From positions 1 to 64,000 of the forward strand of contig JBATLL010000062.1 in the NCBI GenBank assembly GCA_049289295.1: a stretch of DNA of 64,000 bases. The letters are read 5' to 3'. Within the stretch, counting starts at the first letter, position 1. The number at the start of each line of letters is the position of its first letter. The translations under genes were made by a program, and so were the position numbers. Below are positions 16,558-25,939 of this stretch, one piece after another. Below the pieces are notes generated by a model. It worked only from the letters and a program-made list of their open reading frames with translations. It was not told where the DNA came from and searched no databases. Origin of the DNA: BOKV01 sp049289295 (GTDB lineage: Bacteria; Pseudomonadota; Alphaproteobacteria; Rhizobiales; Rhizobiaceae).

Positions 16558-17917
16558 TCATGCGATCGAAGTCCAGAATCTCGGAAAAACCTACAATATC
16601 TACGCCAGTCCGACAGATCGGCTGAAGCAGATGGTGGTTCCCAGGCTGCAGCGCTTTTTCGGGTCCCCATCCGAGTATTTCATCAAATATCGCGCCGTGC
16701 ACGACGTGTCCTTCAGGATCGCAAGGGGCGAGACAGTCGGCATCATCGGGCGCAACGGTTCAGGAAAATCGACACTCCTGCAGATGATCTGTGGAACCCT
16801 CACGCCGAGTGTGGGAACGCTGAATGTCCATGGCCGCATCGCCGCACTGCTTGAACTGGGTGCCGGGTTCAATCCGGAATTCACCGGGCGCGAAAACCTG
16901 TACCTGAACGCATCGATCATGGGGGCTTCCGTGGCGGAAACGGAATCGCGATTTGATGACATTGCGCGGTTTTGCGACATCGGAATGTTCATGGATCAGC
17001 CCGTCAAGACCTATTCATCGGGCATGTATGTTCGCCTTGCCTTTGCAACTGCCATTCACACCGATCCCGACATCCTCATCGTCGACGAGGCGCTGGCGGT
17101 CGGCGACGAGGCATTCCAGCGGAAATGCTACGCCAGGATTTCCGATCTCAAGGATGATGGCACCACGATCCTGTTCGTGTCGCACAGCGCGGAGACAATC
17201 GTTCAGCTGTGCGACCGCGCAATACTGATGGATGGTGGTGAGGTACTTCTCGACGGCGCACCGCGCATGGTCGTTTCCAATTATCATCGCCTGACCAACA
17301 TGACGCCGGACCAGGCCGCGATTGCACGCGAAAAGATCAGGCAACTGGGCAATCTTTCCCTTCAGCGCGACGCGCAACCCACCGAAAAGCTCGAATATGA
17401 AGAGCCGCACGAAGCGGCAAAGACCACGGTCAGAAGCTGGTTTGATGCTGCGCTCGTAACGGTCTCCAGGATCGATTATGAGCCGCGTGGAGCCCTGATA
17501 ACGAACTGCCGGATTGTTGATGGTCAGGGCATGGCGGTAAATGTGGTACCGCCGGGACAGCAGCTCTTTTTCGAATACGAGGTCAGTTTTGACCGGGATG
17601 TCGAGAAGGTCGGGTTCGGCATGCTGCTGAAAGGTGTGAGCGGCGTTGCGCTGGGTGGAGCCACGACAAGTTTCACGCCGGAAATGCTGATTTCGGCCAA
17701 GGCCGGCGAAAAGCGCCAGATGAGATTCAGGTTTGATGCGGCACTGACACCGGGGACCTATTTTCTCAACGCTGGCGTGAGCGGCATGATCGACGGGGAA
17801 TGGGGCTTCCTGCACCGCATTCTGGATGTCCTTGCGATCAGGATTGTTCCTGACGAACGACGAATTGCTACTGGAATGATCGATTTCAATGTTGTTCCCG
17901 AGTTAGTTGAAATCTAG
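16547..17917 (+). CDS. wzt: Polysaccharide export ATPase with C-terminal carbohydrate-binding domain (Wzt class)
   Basis: 456-residue cytoplasmic ATPase partner of the upstream permease. Walker A is GRNGSGKST (68-76), signature YSSGMYVRLAFA (156-167), Walker B ILIVDEALAVGDEAF (176-190). Residues about 298-450 form an extra beta-rich domain like the Wzt C-terminal domain, which in O-antigen systems recognises the modified non-reducing end of a finished chain before export. Its presence predicts that this organism caps its polymer. The start at 16547 is the ATG overlapping the permease end. Confidence 0.9.
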   Translation: MSSDHAIEVQNLGKTYNIYASPTDRLKQMVVPRLQRFFGSPSEYFIKYRAVHDVSFRIARGETVGIIGRNGSGKSTLLQMICGTLTPSVGTLNVHGRIAALLELGAGFNPEFTGRENLYLNASIMGASVAETESRFDDIARFCDIGMFMDQPVKTYSSGMYVRLAFATAIHTDPDILIVDEALAVGDEAFQRKCYARISDLKDDGTTILFVSHSAETIVQLCDRAILMDGGEVLLDGAPRMVVSNYHRLTNMTPDQAAIAREKIRQLGNLSLQRDAQPTEKLEYEEPHEAAKTTVRSWFDAALVTVSRIDYEPRGALITNCRIVDGQGMAVNVVPPGQQLFFEYEVSFDRDVEKVGFGMLLKGVSGVALGGATTSFTPEMLISAKAGEKRQMRFRFDAALTPGTYFLNAGVSGMIDGEWGFLHRILDVLAIRIVPDERRIATGMIDFNVVPELVEI

Positions 17918-18003
17918 TTTGGACAGAATGCCTGGTGCGGATTTTCCATCAATGAGCGCCAGGGTGGGGCAAGGGAATTTGATGAAGCGGAATTGGCATA
18001 AGT

Positions 18004-21000
18004 ATGGATCAGCCATCTGAGCCTGGGCGCAAACGCCGCGTTCTGCTGGTCCTGGGCATGCATCGCTCAGGCACCAGTGCCTTGACCCGTGTGATCAATC
18101 TGATGGGCGCGGGCCTGCCGCGCGACATGATTGATGCAGGATTGGGCAATGAGGCGGGTCACTGGGAACCGCGCAAGATCGTCGCGTTCAACGACAGGCT
18201 TCTCGGTGAACTCAATTCAGCCTGGTTCGACTGGCGGCGAGCGGACCTGTCTGCGCTTGGTGCAAGTCGGTTGTCCGCGATCGATGCCGAACTGGCTGCA
18301 ATCATCGGCGATCAGTATCGCGACCCCGTGATTGTCCTGAAAGACCCGCGAATTTGCAGAATTGCCGACCACTTTGTTCGGGCCCTGGAAAAGGGCATGG
18401 GCGAGGTTCGGCTGGTCCATGTTTTCAGGCACCCGGTCGATGTTGCGCAGTCGCTGAACGCCAGGAATGACCTGCCGGTCGCCTATGGCCTTCTGCTGTG
18501 GCTGCGCCATGTCATTGACGCCCAGCTTTGTGTGAACCGAAATGGTGGCGCTGCGGTCTCCTTCGAATCCCTGTTTTCAGACCGGCAGGAAACACTCGCC
18601 AGGCTTGGCGCATCACTGAAACTGGGAAGGACACAGCCAGCCGCAATTCGTGACCAGATCGACGCGTTTCTCGATCCGTCCCTGCGTCGCCAGACTGGCA
18701 ATGACGCGCATCAGGGCGAACCGGCCTTCCTCGAAGGCTGGGTGGCCAGCGCTTATGGTTCACTGCTCGCGCTGGAGAAAAACGCCGGGGATCGCCAGGC
18801 CATACAGGTGCTGGAGCAGATTTCGCAGGAAATGGCGCGCAGCGAACCCTTGATGTACGAACTGTTCGAGGAAGAAAGAAAACGCACCGCTGCACGGTTT
18901 GGCGAGAGGGAGCAGTCTGCAAATCTTCTGGCTGAACAGCTGAAGGAAGCCCAGACACGGATAACGGGCGCATCGGCTGAAATGTCGAAAGCGCTCAGCC
19001 AGATAGAGAACCTGCAGTTGAAGCTCGATGACGCGCAGAAGGAACAGGCCCGCCTGACCCGGAAAAACAGCGCGCTTAACAAGCGTCTGAAAAATGCCAC
19101 CACAAGGCTGGAGCGCCGGCAGGCAGAGCTGCTCGTACAAGTAAAGATCAGTGAGCGAGAAAGCGCTGAACTGTCCGCTTCCCGGCGCGAACTCCGCTCG
19201 CTCCATGAACGCCTCGAAATCCAGCGCCACAATTCATCTGGCCTGTTCTTCAGGGTTGCCGCATTTCTCCAGAACCTGAAAAGGCGCTTCATGGGCGTGC
19301 GGGTGGCAATTGTTCCGCGGGCTGGCGCGACCATTGCTGCCGGTGCGAACGGTTTCCTGGATATCACAACCGAAGGGCATGACCCCCAGTTGGCGCTGGC
19401 ATACGGAACCAAGGCGCTGGCACCTGCATATTACAGGCTGAGTTGTCGCACCGATACGGCCTATCCCCTGACAGGGTTCCTCAAGATCTATCCGGACTAT
19501 GGCCTTGGCGAACATGAAAATCTGGCGATCACCACGCCGGTCTTCAGGTCCGGGCGTGGCAAGTGCGTCAGCTTCTTCAGGCTGACGGGTGAGGCTGTAT
19601 CGCTGCGGCTTGATCCGCCCGATCACCTGTCGCGGTTCAGGATCGCCAGGCCGACCATCAGGAAAACCGGCAGGGCATGGTACCTCGCCGAAAACTTGTA
19701 CCAGATGATCGCGCGCAGGGTGCGCTCACCCGCCGACATTCCCCGCCTCGCCAATGCCGTGGTCGAACGACTTCGCGTTGGCGGCATTCGTAATCTTCTC
19801 GATGACACGAGAACCGCCTTCAGGATTGACAGCGATCCATCTCTCAATGGTGCCTACAATTACCAGCAGTGGATTGATGAATGTGAGGTTCCGCTGCGCG
19901 TGAAGCTGGTACATGCCTGGCGCAGGCGCTTGTCGGGGCACGGCAGTTCGCCCCGCATATCGATCATCATGCCGGTCTACAACCCGCCTTCGCGCATTCT
20001 GAAGGAAGCGATTGACAGCGTCCTGGCCCAGAACTGGGAGAACTGGGAACTTTGCATCGCCGATGACTGTTCCAGCGATCCAGCGATTGGGCAAATCCTC
20101 AGGCGTTATGCCTCGCAGGAATCGCGCATCAAGGTGATGTTCCGAACAGCCAACGGGCATATTTCAAAGGCATCCAACAGCGCGCTGGAACTTGTTACCG
20201 GTGAATGGGTGGCCCTGCTCGACCATGATGATTGCCTGGCGCCCGATGCACTTCTGGCCGTTGCCAGCGAAATCGCCATGCATCCGGATGCTGGCCTGAT
20301 CTATTCTGATGAAGACAAGCTGTCGGAGGACGGTGAACGCGATTCTCCCTACTTTAAAAGCGACTGGAATCCGGACCTTTTCCTTTCGCACAACCTGATC
20401 ACCCATCTGGGTGTCTATCGGACACAGACTGTCAGGGAACTCGGCGGTTTTCGGGTCGGTTACGAGGGCGCGCAGGATTATGATCTGGCGCTGCGCTATG
20501 TGGAAAAGATACCTGCGAGCGCCATCCGCCACATTCCGCATGTGCTTTACCATTGGCGTGTGATGAAGGGCAGCACCGCGCTTTCCGGCGACGAGAAACC
20601 CTATGCGATGCTTGCCGGTGAAAGGGCGCTTCAGGATTCACTTGATCGGCGCAAGATCAGGGCGAAGGCGAAACTGATCGGCATCGGCTATCACGTGATC
20701 TACCAACTGCCGAAAAAACTTCCCAAAGTGTCGATCATCATCCCGACGCGCAACGCGGCAGACCTGCTGCGCCAATGTGTCGACAGCATCACGGCGCTGA
20801 CCACCTACGCGAATTACGAGATACTTGTCGTGGACAATGGCTCCGACGACAGGGGCGCACTTGAACAACTGACTGCCTGGGAGAAATCAGGCACTGCGCG
20901 CATCATTCGCGATGACCGTCCTTTCAACTTCTCCGCACTCAACAATCTCGCCGTCAGCCAGGCCAAAGGCGATTATGTCGTGTTGATGAACAATGACATA

Positions 21001-21567
21001 TCGGTGATATCGCCCGACTGGCTTGAGGAAATGGTCGGCATTGCCCTTCAGCCGCAGGTGGGCGCGGTTGGCGCGAAACTCTATTATCCCGACGATACCA
21101 TCCAGCATGCTGGTGTCATCATGGGGCTAGGCGGTCTTGCTGCACACGGCCATCTCGGATTTCCAAGGCAAAGCACGGGCTATTCGGGCAGGGCGGTCCT
21201 GCGCCAGACGCTGAGTGCTGTAACGGGTGCCTTGCTTCTCGTTTCGAAAGAAAATTACGAAAAGGTCGGCGGCTTGAACGAGGAGCACCTGAAGGTTGCC
21301 TACAATGATATCGATTTCTGCTTGAAGCTCACGGCCCTTGGGTTAAGGAACGTGTGGACGCCGCATGCAGAATTCTACCATCACGAGTCTGCGACCAGGG
21401 GGTACGACACGAGCCCGAAAAAGCGCAGGCGCCTGGAGCTGGAGAAGAAGTACATGCGCAGGCATTGGCAGGACATCATCGATTTAGATCCTGCCTATTC
21501 CCCCAATCTGACGCTCGACGCCGCAGATTTCGGCCTGGCGTTTCCACCGCGAATTGATGTTGTTTGA
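18004..21567 (+). CDS. Giant fusion: sulfotransferase-like domain, coiled coil, two GT2 glycosyltransferase domains
   Basis: 1187 residues, no signal peptide or membrane helix seen. Residues about 10-230 look like a PAPS-dependent sulfotransferase: 5'-phosphosulfate loop GMHRSGTSALTR (18-29) and 3'-phosphate loop VFRHPVDVAQSL (140-151). Residues about 282-408 are a long charged, heptad-like coiled coil rich in Q, E, K and R. Residues about 410-640 are not recognised. Residues about 651-870 form a GT-A glycosyltransferase (SIIMPVYNPPS, CIADDCSS, LLDHDDCLA). Residues about 908-1130 form a second (SIIIPTRNAADLL, VVDNGSDD, LMNNDIS). It sits between the export ATPase and a methyltransferase gene, so it probably builds and perhaps caps the exported polymer. 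Sugar specificity is unknown. Confidence 0.85.
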   Translation: MDQPSEPGRKRRVLLVLGMHRSGTSALTRVINLMGAGLPRDMIDAGLGNEAGHWEPRKIVAFNDRLLGELNSAWFDWRRADLSALGASRLSAIDAELAAIIGDQYRDPVIVLKDPRICRIADHFVRALEKGMGEVRLVHVFRHPVDVAQSLNARNDLPVAYGLLLWLRHVIDAQLCVNRNGGAAVSFESLFSDRQETLARLGASLKLGRTQPAAIRDQIDAFLDPSLRRQTGNDAHQGEPAFLEGWVASAYGSLLALEKNAGDRQAIQVLEQISQEMARSEPLMYELFEEERKRTAARFGEREQSANLLAEQLKEAQTRITGASAEMSKALSQIENLQLKLDDAQKEQARLTRKNSALNKRLKNATTRLERRQAELLVQVKISERESAELSASRRELRSLHERLEIQRHNSSGLFFRVAAFLQNLKRRFMGVRVAIVPRAGATIAAGANGFLDITTEGHDPQLALAYGTKALAPAYYRLSCRTDTAYPLTGFLKIYPDYGLGEHENLAITTPVFRSGRGKCVSFFRLTGEAVSLRLDPPDHLSRFRIARPTIRKTGRAWYLAENLYQMIARRVRSPADIPRLANAVVERLRVGGIRNLLDDTRTAFRIDSDPSLNGAYNYQQWIDECEVPLRVKLVHAWRRRLSGHGSSPRISIIMPVYNPPSRILKEAIDSVLAQNWENWELCIADDCSSDPAIGQILRRYASQESRIKVMFRTANGHISKASNSALELVTGEWVALLDHDDCLAPDALLAVASEIAMHPDAGLIYSDEDKLSEDGERDSPYFKSDWNPDLFLSHNLITHLGVYRTQTVRELGGFRVGYEGAQDYDLALRYVEKIPASAIRHIPHVLYHWRVMKGSTALSGDEKPYAMLAGERALQDSLDRRKIRAKAKLIGIGYHVIYQLPKKLPKVSIIIPTRNAADLLRQCVDSITALTTYANYEILVVDNGSDDRGALEQLTAWEKSGTARIIRDDRPFNFSALNNLAVSQAKGDYVVLMNNDISVISPDWLEEMVGIALQPQVGAVGAKLYYPDDTIQHAGVIMGLGGLAAHGHLGFPRQSTGYSGRAVLRQTLSAVTGALLLVSKENYEKVGGLNEEHLKVAYNDIDFCLKLTALGLRNVWTPHAEFYHHESATRGYDTSPKKRRRLELEKKYMRRHWQDIIDLDPAYSPNLTLDAADFGLAFPPRIDVV

Positions 21568-21594
21568 TTCCACAATCCCGAAAAGAGAGCATTC

Positions 21595-22371
21595 ATGGAT
21601 ATTCTCGACGAATATGTAAAAACCGCCCCAGGCAATCAGGCCGCACTGGACCTTTTCAAGGGTGAATGGTCATCGGCCATGCCAGCACATACGGGCCTGG
21701 TTCCGACCCCGGGCAGCGTTGGACTGTTCGAGGATGGCCGAATTGCCTGGGCGGAGCAGCAGGCCAGCTTTTTCGGCAAGAGCGTCCTGGAACTGGGTCC
21801 GCTTGAGGGTGGCCATTCCTACATGATCCAGAAATATGGCGCGCGCAGCATCAAGGCTGTCGAGTCGAACTCTCGCGCCTTTCTCAAATGCCTGATCGTG
21901 AAACAGATTTTCAATCTGGACCGGGTCGAGTTCGTTCTAGGTGACTTCAATCGCTATCTCGAAACCACAGACGAGAAATTCGATGTCTGCGTGGCAAGCG
22001 GAGTGCTCTATCACTGCACCGATCCCGTCCGAACACTTGCCGAAATCGCCAAGATTTCACGCAAACTGTTCCTTTGGACCCACTATTACGACCACGATAT
22101 CATTAGCGCCTCGACCACCCTCGCTCCGTTCTTCGAACAACCGAAAACCGAGCAGATCAATGGCAGTCAGGTTGGAAGCTGCAGGAAGAACTACAACAAC
22201 GCCCTCGAATGGCAGGGATTCTGCGGTGGCTCAGAACCCTATGCCATCTGGCTGGAGAGAAATTCGCTGATGGAAACCCTTCGGCAGAACGGTTTTGGAG
22301 ATATCCGGATCAATTTTGACCAACCGGATCACCCCAACGGGCCAGCGCTGGCACTGTTCGCTCAACGGTGA
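21595..22371 (+). CDS. Class I SAM-dependent methyltransferase
   Basis: 258 residues. Motif I is VLELGPLEGGHS (from residue 64), the acidic ribose-binding residue is in SIKAVESNS, and FDVCVASGVLYHCTDP is the motif IV region. It begins 27 bases after the glycosyltransferase fusion, with AAGAGAGC upstream, and is the last gene of the export cluster. A role in methylating a sugar, possibly the terminal residue of the polymer, is inferred from position. Its substrate cannot be read from the sequence. Confidence 0.85.
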   Translation: MDILDEYVKTAPGNQAALDLFKGEWSSAMPAHTGLVPTPGSVGLFEDGRIAWAEQQASFFGKSVLELGPLEGGHSYMIQKYGARSIKAVESNSRAFLKCLIVKQIFNLDRVEFVLGDFNRYLETTDEKFDVCVASGVLYHCTDPVRTLAEIAKISRKLFLWTHYYDHDIISASTTLAPFFEQPKTEQINGSQVGSCRKNYNNALEWQGFCGGSEPYAIWLERNSLMETLRQNGFGDIRINFDQPDHPNGPALALFAQR

Positions 22372-22377
22372 AAACCG

Positions 22378-24816
22378 CTACACGTAAACATACGTGCCGT
22401 TATCCATGTAGTAGAAGGATTCAATCAGCGAGCCGCCGGAATCATAGGTGTTCTGGTAATATTGCCAGGCCTCTGTCCCGTAAGCGTCATAGCCCAGAAT
22501 ACGTTCGTTGCCATTGTCATCCCTGATCACCTGGTTCAGGAGATTGTACACGGCATCAAAGGTGTTCTGATAATACAAGTATGTCTCGGTGTCATACACA
22601 TCATAGCCGAGCACTCTCTCATTGCCATTATCATCCTTGATGATCTGGTTCAGGAGTTGGTTAATGCTGTTGTAGGTGTTCTGATAATATTGGTAGGTTT
22701 CAGTGCCAGCTATATCGAAACCGAGGTTTCGGATGTTTCCATTGTCTTCGATGAATTGCTGCAGATACAGTTCCCAGTTGCTGGTATAGTGATTGGCATA
22801 GAAGTCGTATGTCTGGGTATTCGCCGTATCGTAGGTTGCTTCGTCGATGCTGCCATCAGTGTTGCGCACGATGGTGACGGTGTTGCCATTTTCGCTGCAG
22901 ATCATTTGCTCGATCTCGGCGCCGAAGAGGTTGTAGCCACGGAAATCCGCGCTCGAATTGTAGAAAATATCGTAGTCGTCGCCACCGAAGACGATGTCTG
23001 AATTGTCGCCATAGATCGAGTCGTTGCCTGCGAAACCAAACAACTGATCAATACCTGCTCCGCCATCCAGAACGTTGGCCAGATCGTTCCCGAAAATCAA
23101 ATCAGCGCCCGAGCCACCGCTGGCATTTTCAATTTCGACGCCGTTGGCAATGGTAAATCCGCCATCGATGCCGTCCACATAGGAAACGAAGCCGCCGCCG
23201 CCCACTTCATTCAGCAATGTGGCTGCACGCAGGTCGATATAGGCATCAAGCGAGCCACTATAGGCGATCAGGTCAGTGCCACCGGTGTCCCAGATGCAGG
23301 AGAAGAAGGTGCCAGCTGCGTTTGTTCCAGGCAGCGTGTAGATATTGGCTCCATTGTTTGCAGTGGTGTTTGCACCATAATTTTCCTGAAGGACTGCGAT
23401 ATCCAGCGCCATCGGGGTCGCCTGCCAGCCATAGTTCAGCGAAGCCGACCCACCCATCGAATACCAGCCATCATTGTACGACATCGTCGTGTAGATGCCC
23501 TGGTTTAGCCCGTAGGTCCCGGTTGAGCCGAAAGCCCCGGTCACGCCGTCCATGACAACGGAATTGCCGCCAGTATCGTGCGGATGTGCCAGACCCAGGC
23601 CATGCCCGATTTCGTGCACAAGCGTGATGTAACCGTAGCCGCCCACCGCAAGCCCGGAGGAAGTCCAGCCGGTGCCGCCATCCTCGAACACGCCCCATCC
23701 ATTCAGGGTGTAATTCACACTGTTGACCGTTACCGTCCCCCCGCCGACACCCCAGTAACCCAGCGCACCGGTACCCGTCGTGAGTACCATTGCAAAGTCT
23801 GCCTGCAAGGGGTCGCTCACATAGTGGAACTGGAGGTTGGCGACAGCCTCGTAGCTGTCGAACGCTGCAACGGCAGCATTGATTTCGTTCGTGCTCCAGG
23901 TGCTGGAAACATATGCATCACCATCGTTGAAGGAGATTCCGCCGGGCACGAAATAGACATAGATGTCAGTGGCAGTTGTTGATGCGTTGTGGTCAGGTAC
24001 GCTGAATCCCCAGTCCAGCGAATTGAGCGGGGCAGCCAGGGGGGATGAGGTGCTCCCCAACGACATTTCGATACTGTAGGTGCCGCTTGCAGCATTGCTG
24101 TCAGCGCCTGCTGAAATGTAGTAGGTTCCGGACGTGGTCGGAGTGTACTCGACACTGGTCGTATTGGCGGTGATAAGGTTCCCGGTTGACCCATGCACCT
24201 CGACATAACCGTTCGTATTGCCATTACCGCTGTTTGCATAGCTGGTCGCCATCGTGAAAGTGTACGTGACGCCAGCGTCAAGCGCGACCTGGTACCAGTC
24301 GTCATCCCAATTTGAATCCATGTCTGTCTGGCCGGTAAGCACCGAATATGGATCCAGCGTTGCATCCGTCGATGTGTTTTCGGGAATATCGTCTTGCTGG
24401 ACAGTCAGAAAATAGCCGCCTTGTTCGCCACTGAAAGAGTCAGCCACCATGTAATAGGTGCCGGTGGTTGAAGGAGTGAACAGGGCATAGGAATTGAAAC
24501 CAGCTCCGCCATCATTGTTTTCCAGCACGCTGCCGCCAGTGCTGTCCAGAATATGGAGATAGGGATCGGAGAGTCCGGAGCCGAGATTGTCTGTTGCCAG
24601 ATTGATGACGTAGGTGACGCCTGCGGTCAGATTGATTGAGTAGAAGTCCCAGTCAACACTGGAATCCAGTGTGCCATAAACCTCTTCACCGATGGAAATC
24701 GCCTGCGCGGTGCCTGTCGTGTTGCCGACATCGCCTGACTCAGTGAACTGGTTCGGCTGCTGGCGCACTTCAATGCAGGTGGGAGCATTGTCAATCTTCG
24801 AGCAGAACATGCACAT
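22378..24816 (-). CDS. Secreted M10-type zinc metalloprotease with PPC domains and RTX-like repeats
   Basis: 812 residues from the ATG at 24816, chosen for AAGGAA 8 bases upstream; the longer frame to 24990 lacks such a site. There is no N-terminal signal peptide, as expected for type I secretion. Order: two pre-peptidase C-terminal (PPC) domains (about 25-240), then a matrixin/serralysin-like catalytic domain with HEIGHGLGLAH (zinc ligands H401, H405, H411; base E402) and Met-turn TTMSYND. Next come short Gly-Asp nonapeptide calcium repeats (about 585-620, GGAGIDQLFGFAGNDSIYG), then about four 38-residue repeats to the C-terminus. No type I transporter genes are nearby. It probably acts outside the cell on proteins or surface layers. 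Confidence 0.88.
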   Translation of the reverse strand: MCMFCSKIDNAPTCIEVRQQPNQFTESGDVGNTTGTAQAISIGEEVYGTLDSSVDWDFYSINLTAGVTYVINLATDNLGSGLSDPYLHILDSTGGSVLENNDGGAGFNSYALFTPSTTGTYYMVADSFSGEQGGYFLTVQQDDIPENTSTDATLDPYSVLTGQTDMDSNWDDDWYQVALDAGVTYTFTMATSYANSGNGNTNGYVEVHGSTGNLITANTTSVEYTPTTSGTYYISAGADSNAASGTYSIEMSLGSTSSPLAAPLNSLDWGFSVPDHNASTTATDIYVYFVPGGISFNDGDAYVSSTWSTNEINAAVAAFDSYEAVANLQFHYVSDPLQADFAMVLTTGTGALGYWGVGGGTVTVNSVNYTLNGWGVFEDGGTGWTSSGLAVGGYGYITLVHEIGHGLGLAHPHDTGGNSVVMDGVTGAFGSTGTYGLNQGIYTTMSYNDGWYSMGGSASLNYGWQATPMALDIAVLQENYGANTTANNGANIYTLPGTNAAGTFFSCIWDTGGTDLIAYSGSLDAYIDLRAATLLNEVGGGGFVSYVDGIDGGFTIANGVEIENASGGSGADLIFGNDLANVLDGGAGIDQLFGFAGNDSIYGDNSDIVFGGDDYDIFYNSSADFRGYNLFGAEIEQMICSENGNTVTIVRNTDGSIDEATYDTANTQTYDFYANHYTSNWELYLQQFIEDNGNIRNLGFDIAGTETYQYYQNTYNSINQLLNQIIKDDNGNERVLGYDVYDTETYLYYQNTFDAVYNLLNQVIRDDNGNERILGYDAYGTEAWQYYQNTYDSGGSLIESFYYMDNGTYVYV
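22381..22860 (-). repeat. Four tandem 114-base (38-residue) repeats within the metalloprotease gene
   Basis: The C-terminal 160 residues repeat a unit beginning DNGNER and containing LGYD, a GTET-like step and YYQNTY. Two copies are nearly identical, one is close and the first is degenerate; a final DNGT partial unit ends the protein. Repeat copies differ in DNA but keep period and frame, so they are under protein-level selection or came from old duplications. Confidence 0.85.
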
Positions 24817-24990
24817 ATTGCTAATTCCTTGATCGTTCAAAACTGGTTTGTGCAGAACACCAACATTATCCATCGGATCAGCCAATATATCCGCCAGCTG
24901 ATTGACGCGGAATAACGCCGAAACACTACTAAATGATTTGTTGGATGGTACAACCTCAAATATGCGTGTTGGTTTGCAGGCCGTTGCCAA

Positions 24991-25905
24991 TCACGGCAGA
25001 ATTTCCAGTGCGACGGCAACAATCTCCAGACTGGACCCGGTAGGGGAAAAATCGGTGGAAAAGGCAATTCTTGCAGCTTCGGATTTGGAGATATCCCCGC
25101 CGGATTCGATTTCCAGCGTGACGAGCGTCAATTCGGTTGCAGGTGAAAAGCGGCGCCAGCCGCTGCTTCCGCCGTCGAGATTGTAATAGCTGACATAGCC
25201 AGCCGGCGAACAGGCTGCATCAGGGCACCGCATCACTGCATGAATCCTGAAGGACTGCTTGCCGATGAAACGTCTGTAGACCGGATCAATATCCATGACA
25301 AAATGCGGTCGTCTGTCCGGAGCTTCCGCTGCCTCCAATGCCTTTGCGACAATCAACGGATAATCATTCGCCGCGATCACGGTGTGTAAATAGCCTGGCG
25401 TGTCGGCCATAGACGGTATCTGGTCCTTGCCAAGCACCCAGAACAGCTGGTTCTCGCCCGTTGACCCGGTAATCAGCCGCCGCGCATTTTGGGCCATTGC
25501 GTCGTTATCGGGTGCACCCTGCTGGAAGAGAAGCAGCACCCCAATGATGATTGCCAGGCCCACCGCAGCGATGATTGCCCACTTCCTGCCGGTTGGTGCG
25601 GGGGGAAGTGGAACGCTTCCCTGGCCCGATGCAGGGGCTGCAACAGGGCGAGGGGTCGGGGCAACCTCGTCGGTCATGCGTCCAGGGGTGCCGACTGGCA
25701 ATTGCTGGTCGAGTTCGATGGACCCGATCACTGTTTCCAGCGCGTCGCGCAGTTCCAGTGCCTCGTCACGGTCGATGGCCTTCTTCGCACAATGGGCATC
25801 GAGCGCCTTGCGTGCGGCATTGTACACGGACTGGCGATAAGCGAACGTGCTCGCCTGCGGGTCGGCCAGCTTTTCCAGAATGTAATGTTCAAGGGTTGCG
25901 ATCAC
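24991..25905 (-). CDS. Hypothetical single-pass membrane protein
   Basis: 304 residues starting with GTG at 25905, supported by GGAGA 5 bases upstream. Residues 1-75 are helical and charged. Residues about 78-105 are Pro/Ala-rich. One membrane helix (AIIAAVGLAIIIGVLLLF) lies near 110-128. The remaining 175 residues would be periplasmic and contain several short aromatic and Gly-rich strands. I do not recognise the family. It lies 34 bases downstream of a kinase-like gene and 174 bases upstream of the metalloprotease gene, all in one direction. Confidence 0.75.
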   Translation of the reverse strand: MIATLEHYILEKLADPQASTFAYRQSVYNAARKALDAHCAKKAIDRDEALELRDALETVIGSIELDQQLPVGTPGRMTDEVAPTPRPVAAPASGQGSVPLPPAPTGRKWAIIAAVGLAIIIGVLLLFQQGAPDNDAMAQNARRLITGSTGENQLFWVLGKDQIPSMADTPGYLHTVIAANDYPLIVAKALEAAEAPDRRPHFVMDIDPVYRRFIGKQSFRIHAVMRCPDAACSPAGYVSYYNLDGGSSGWRRFSPATELTLVTLEIESGGDISKSEAARIAFSTDFSPTGSSLEIVAVALEILP

Positions 25906-25939
25906 CCGCGTCTCCGGAAACTACGGGCTTGCAATGGGC

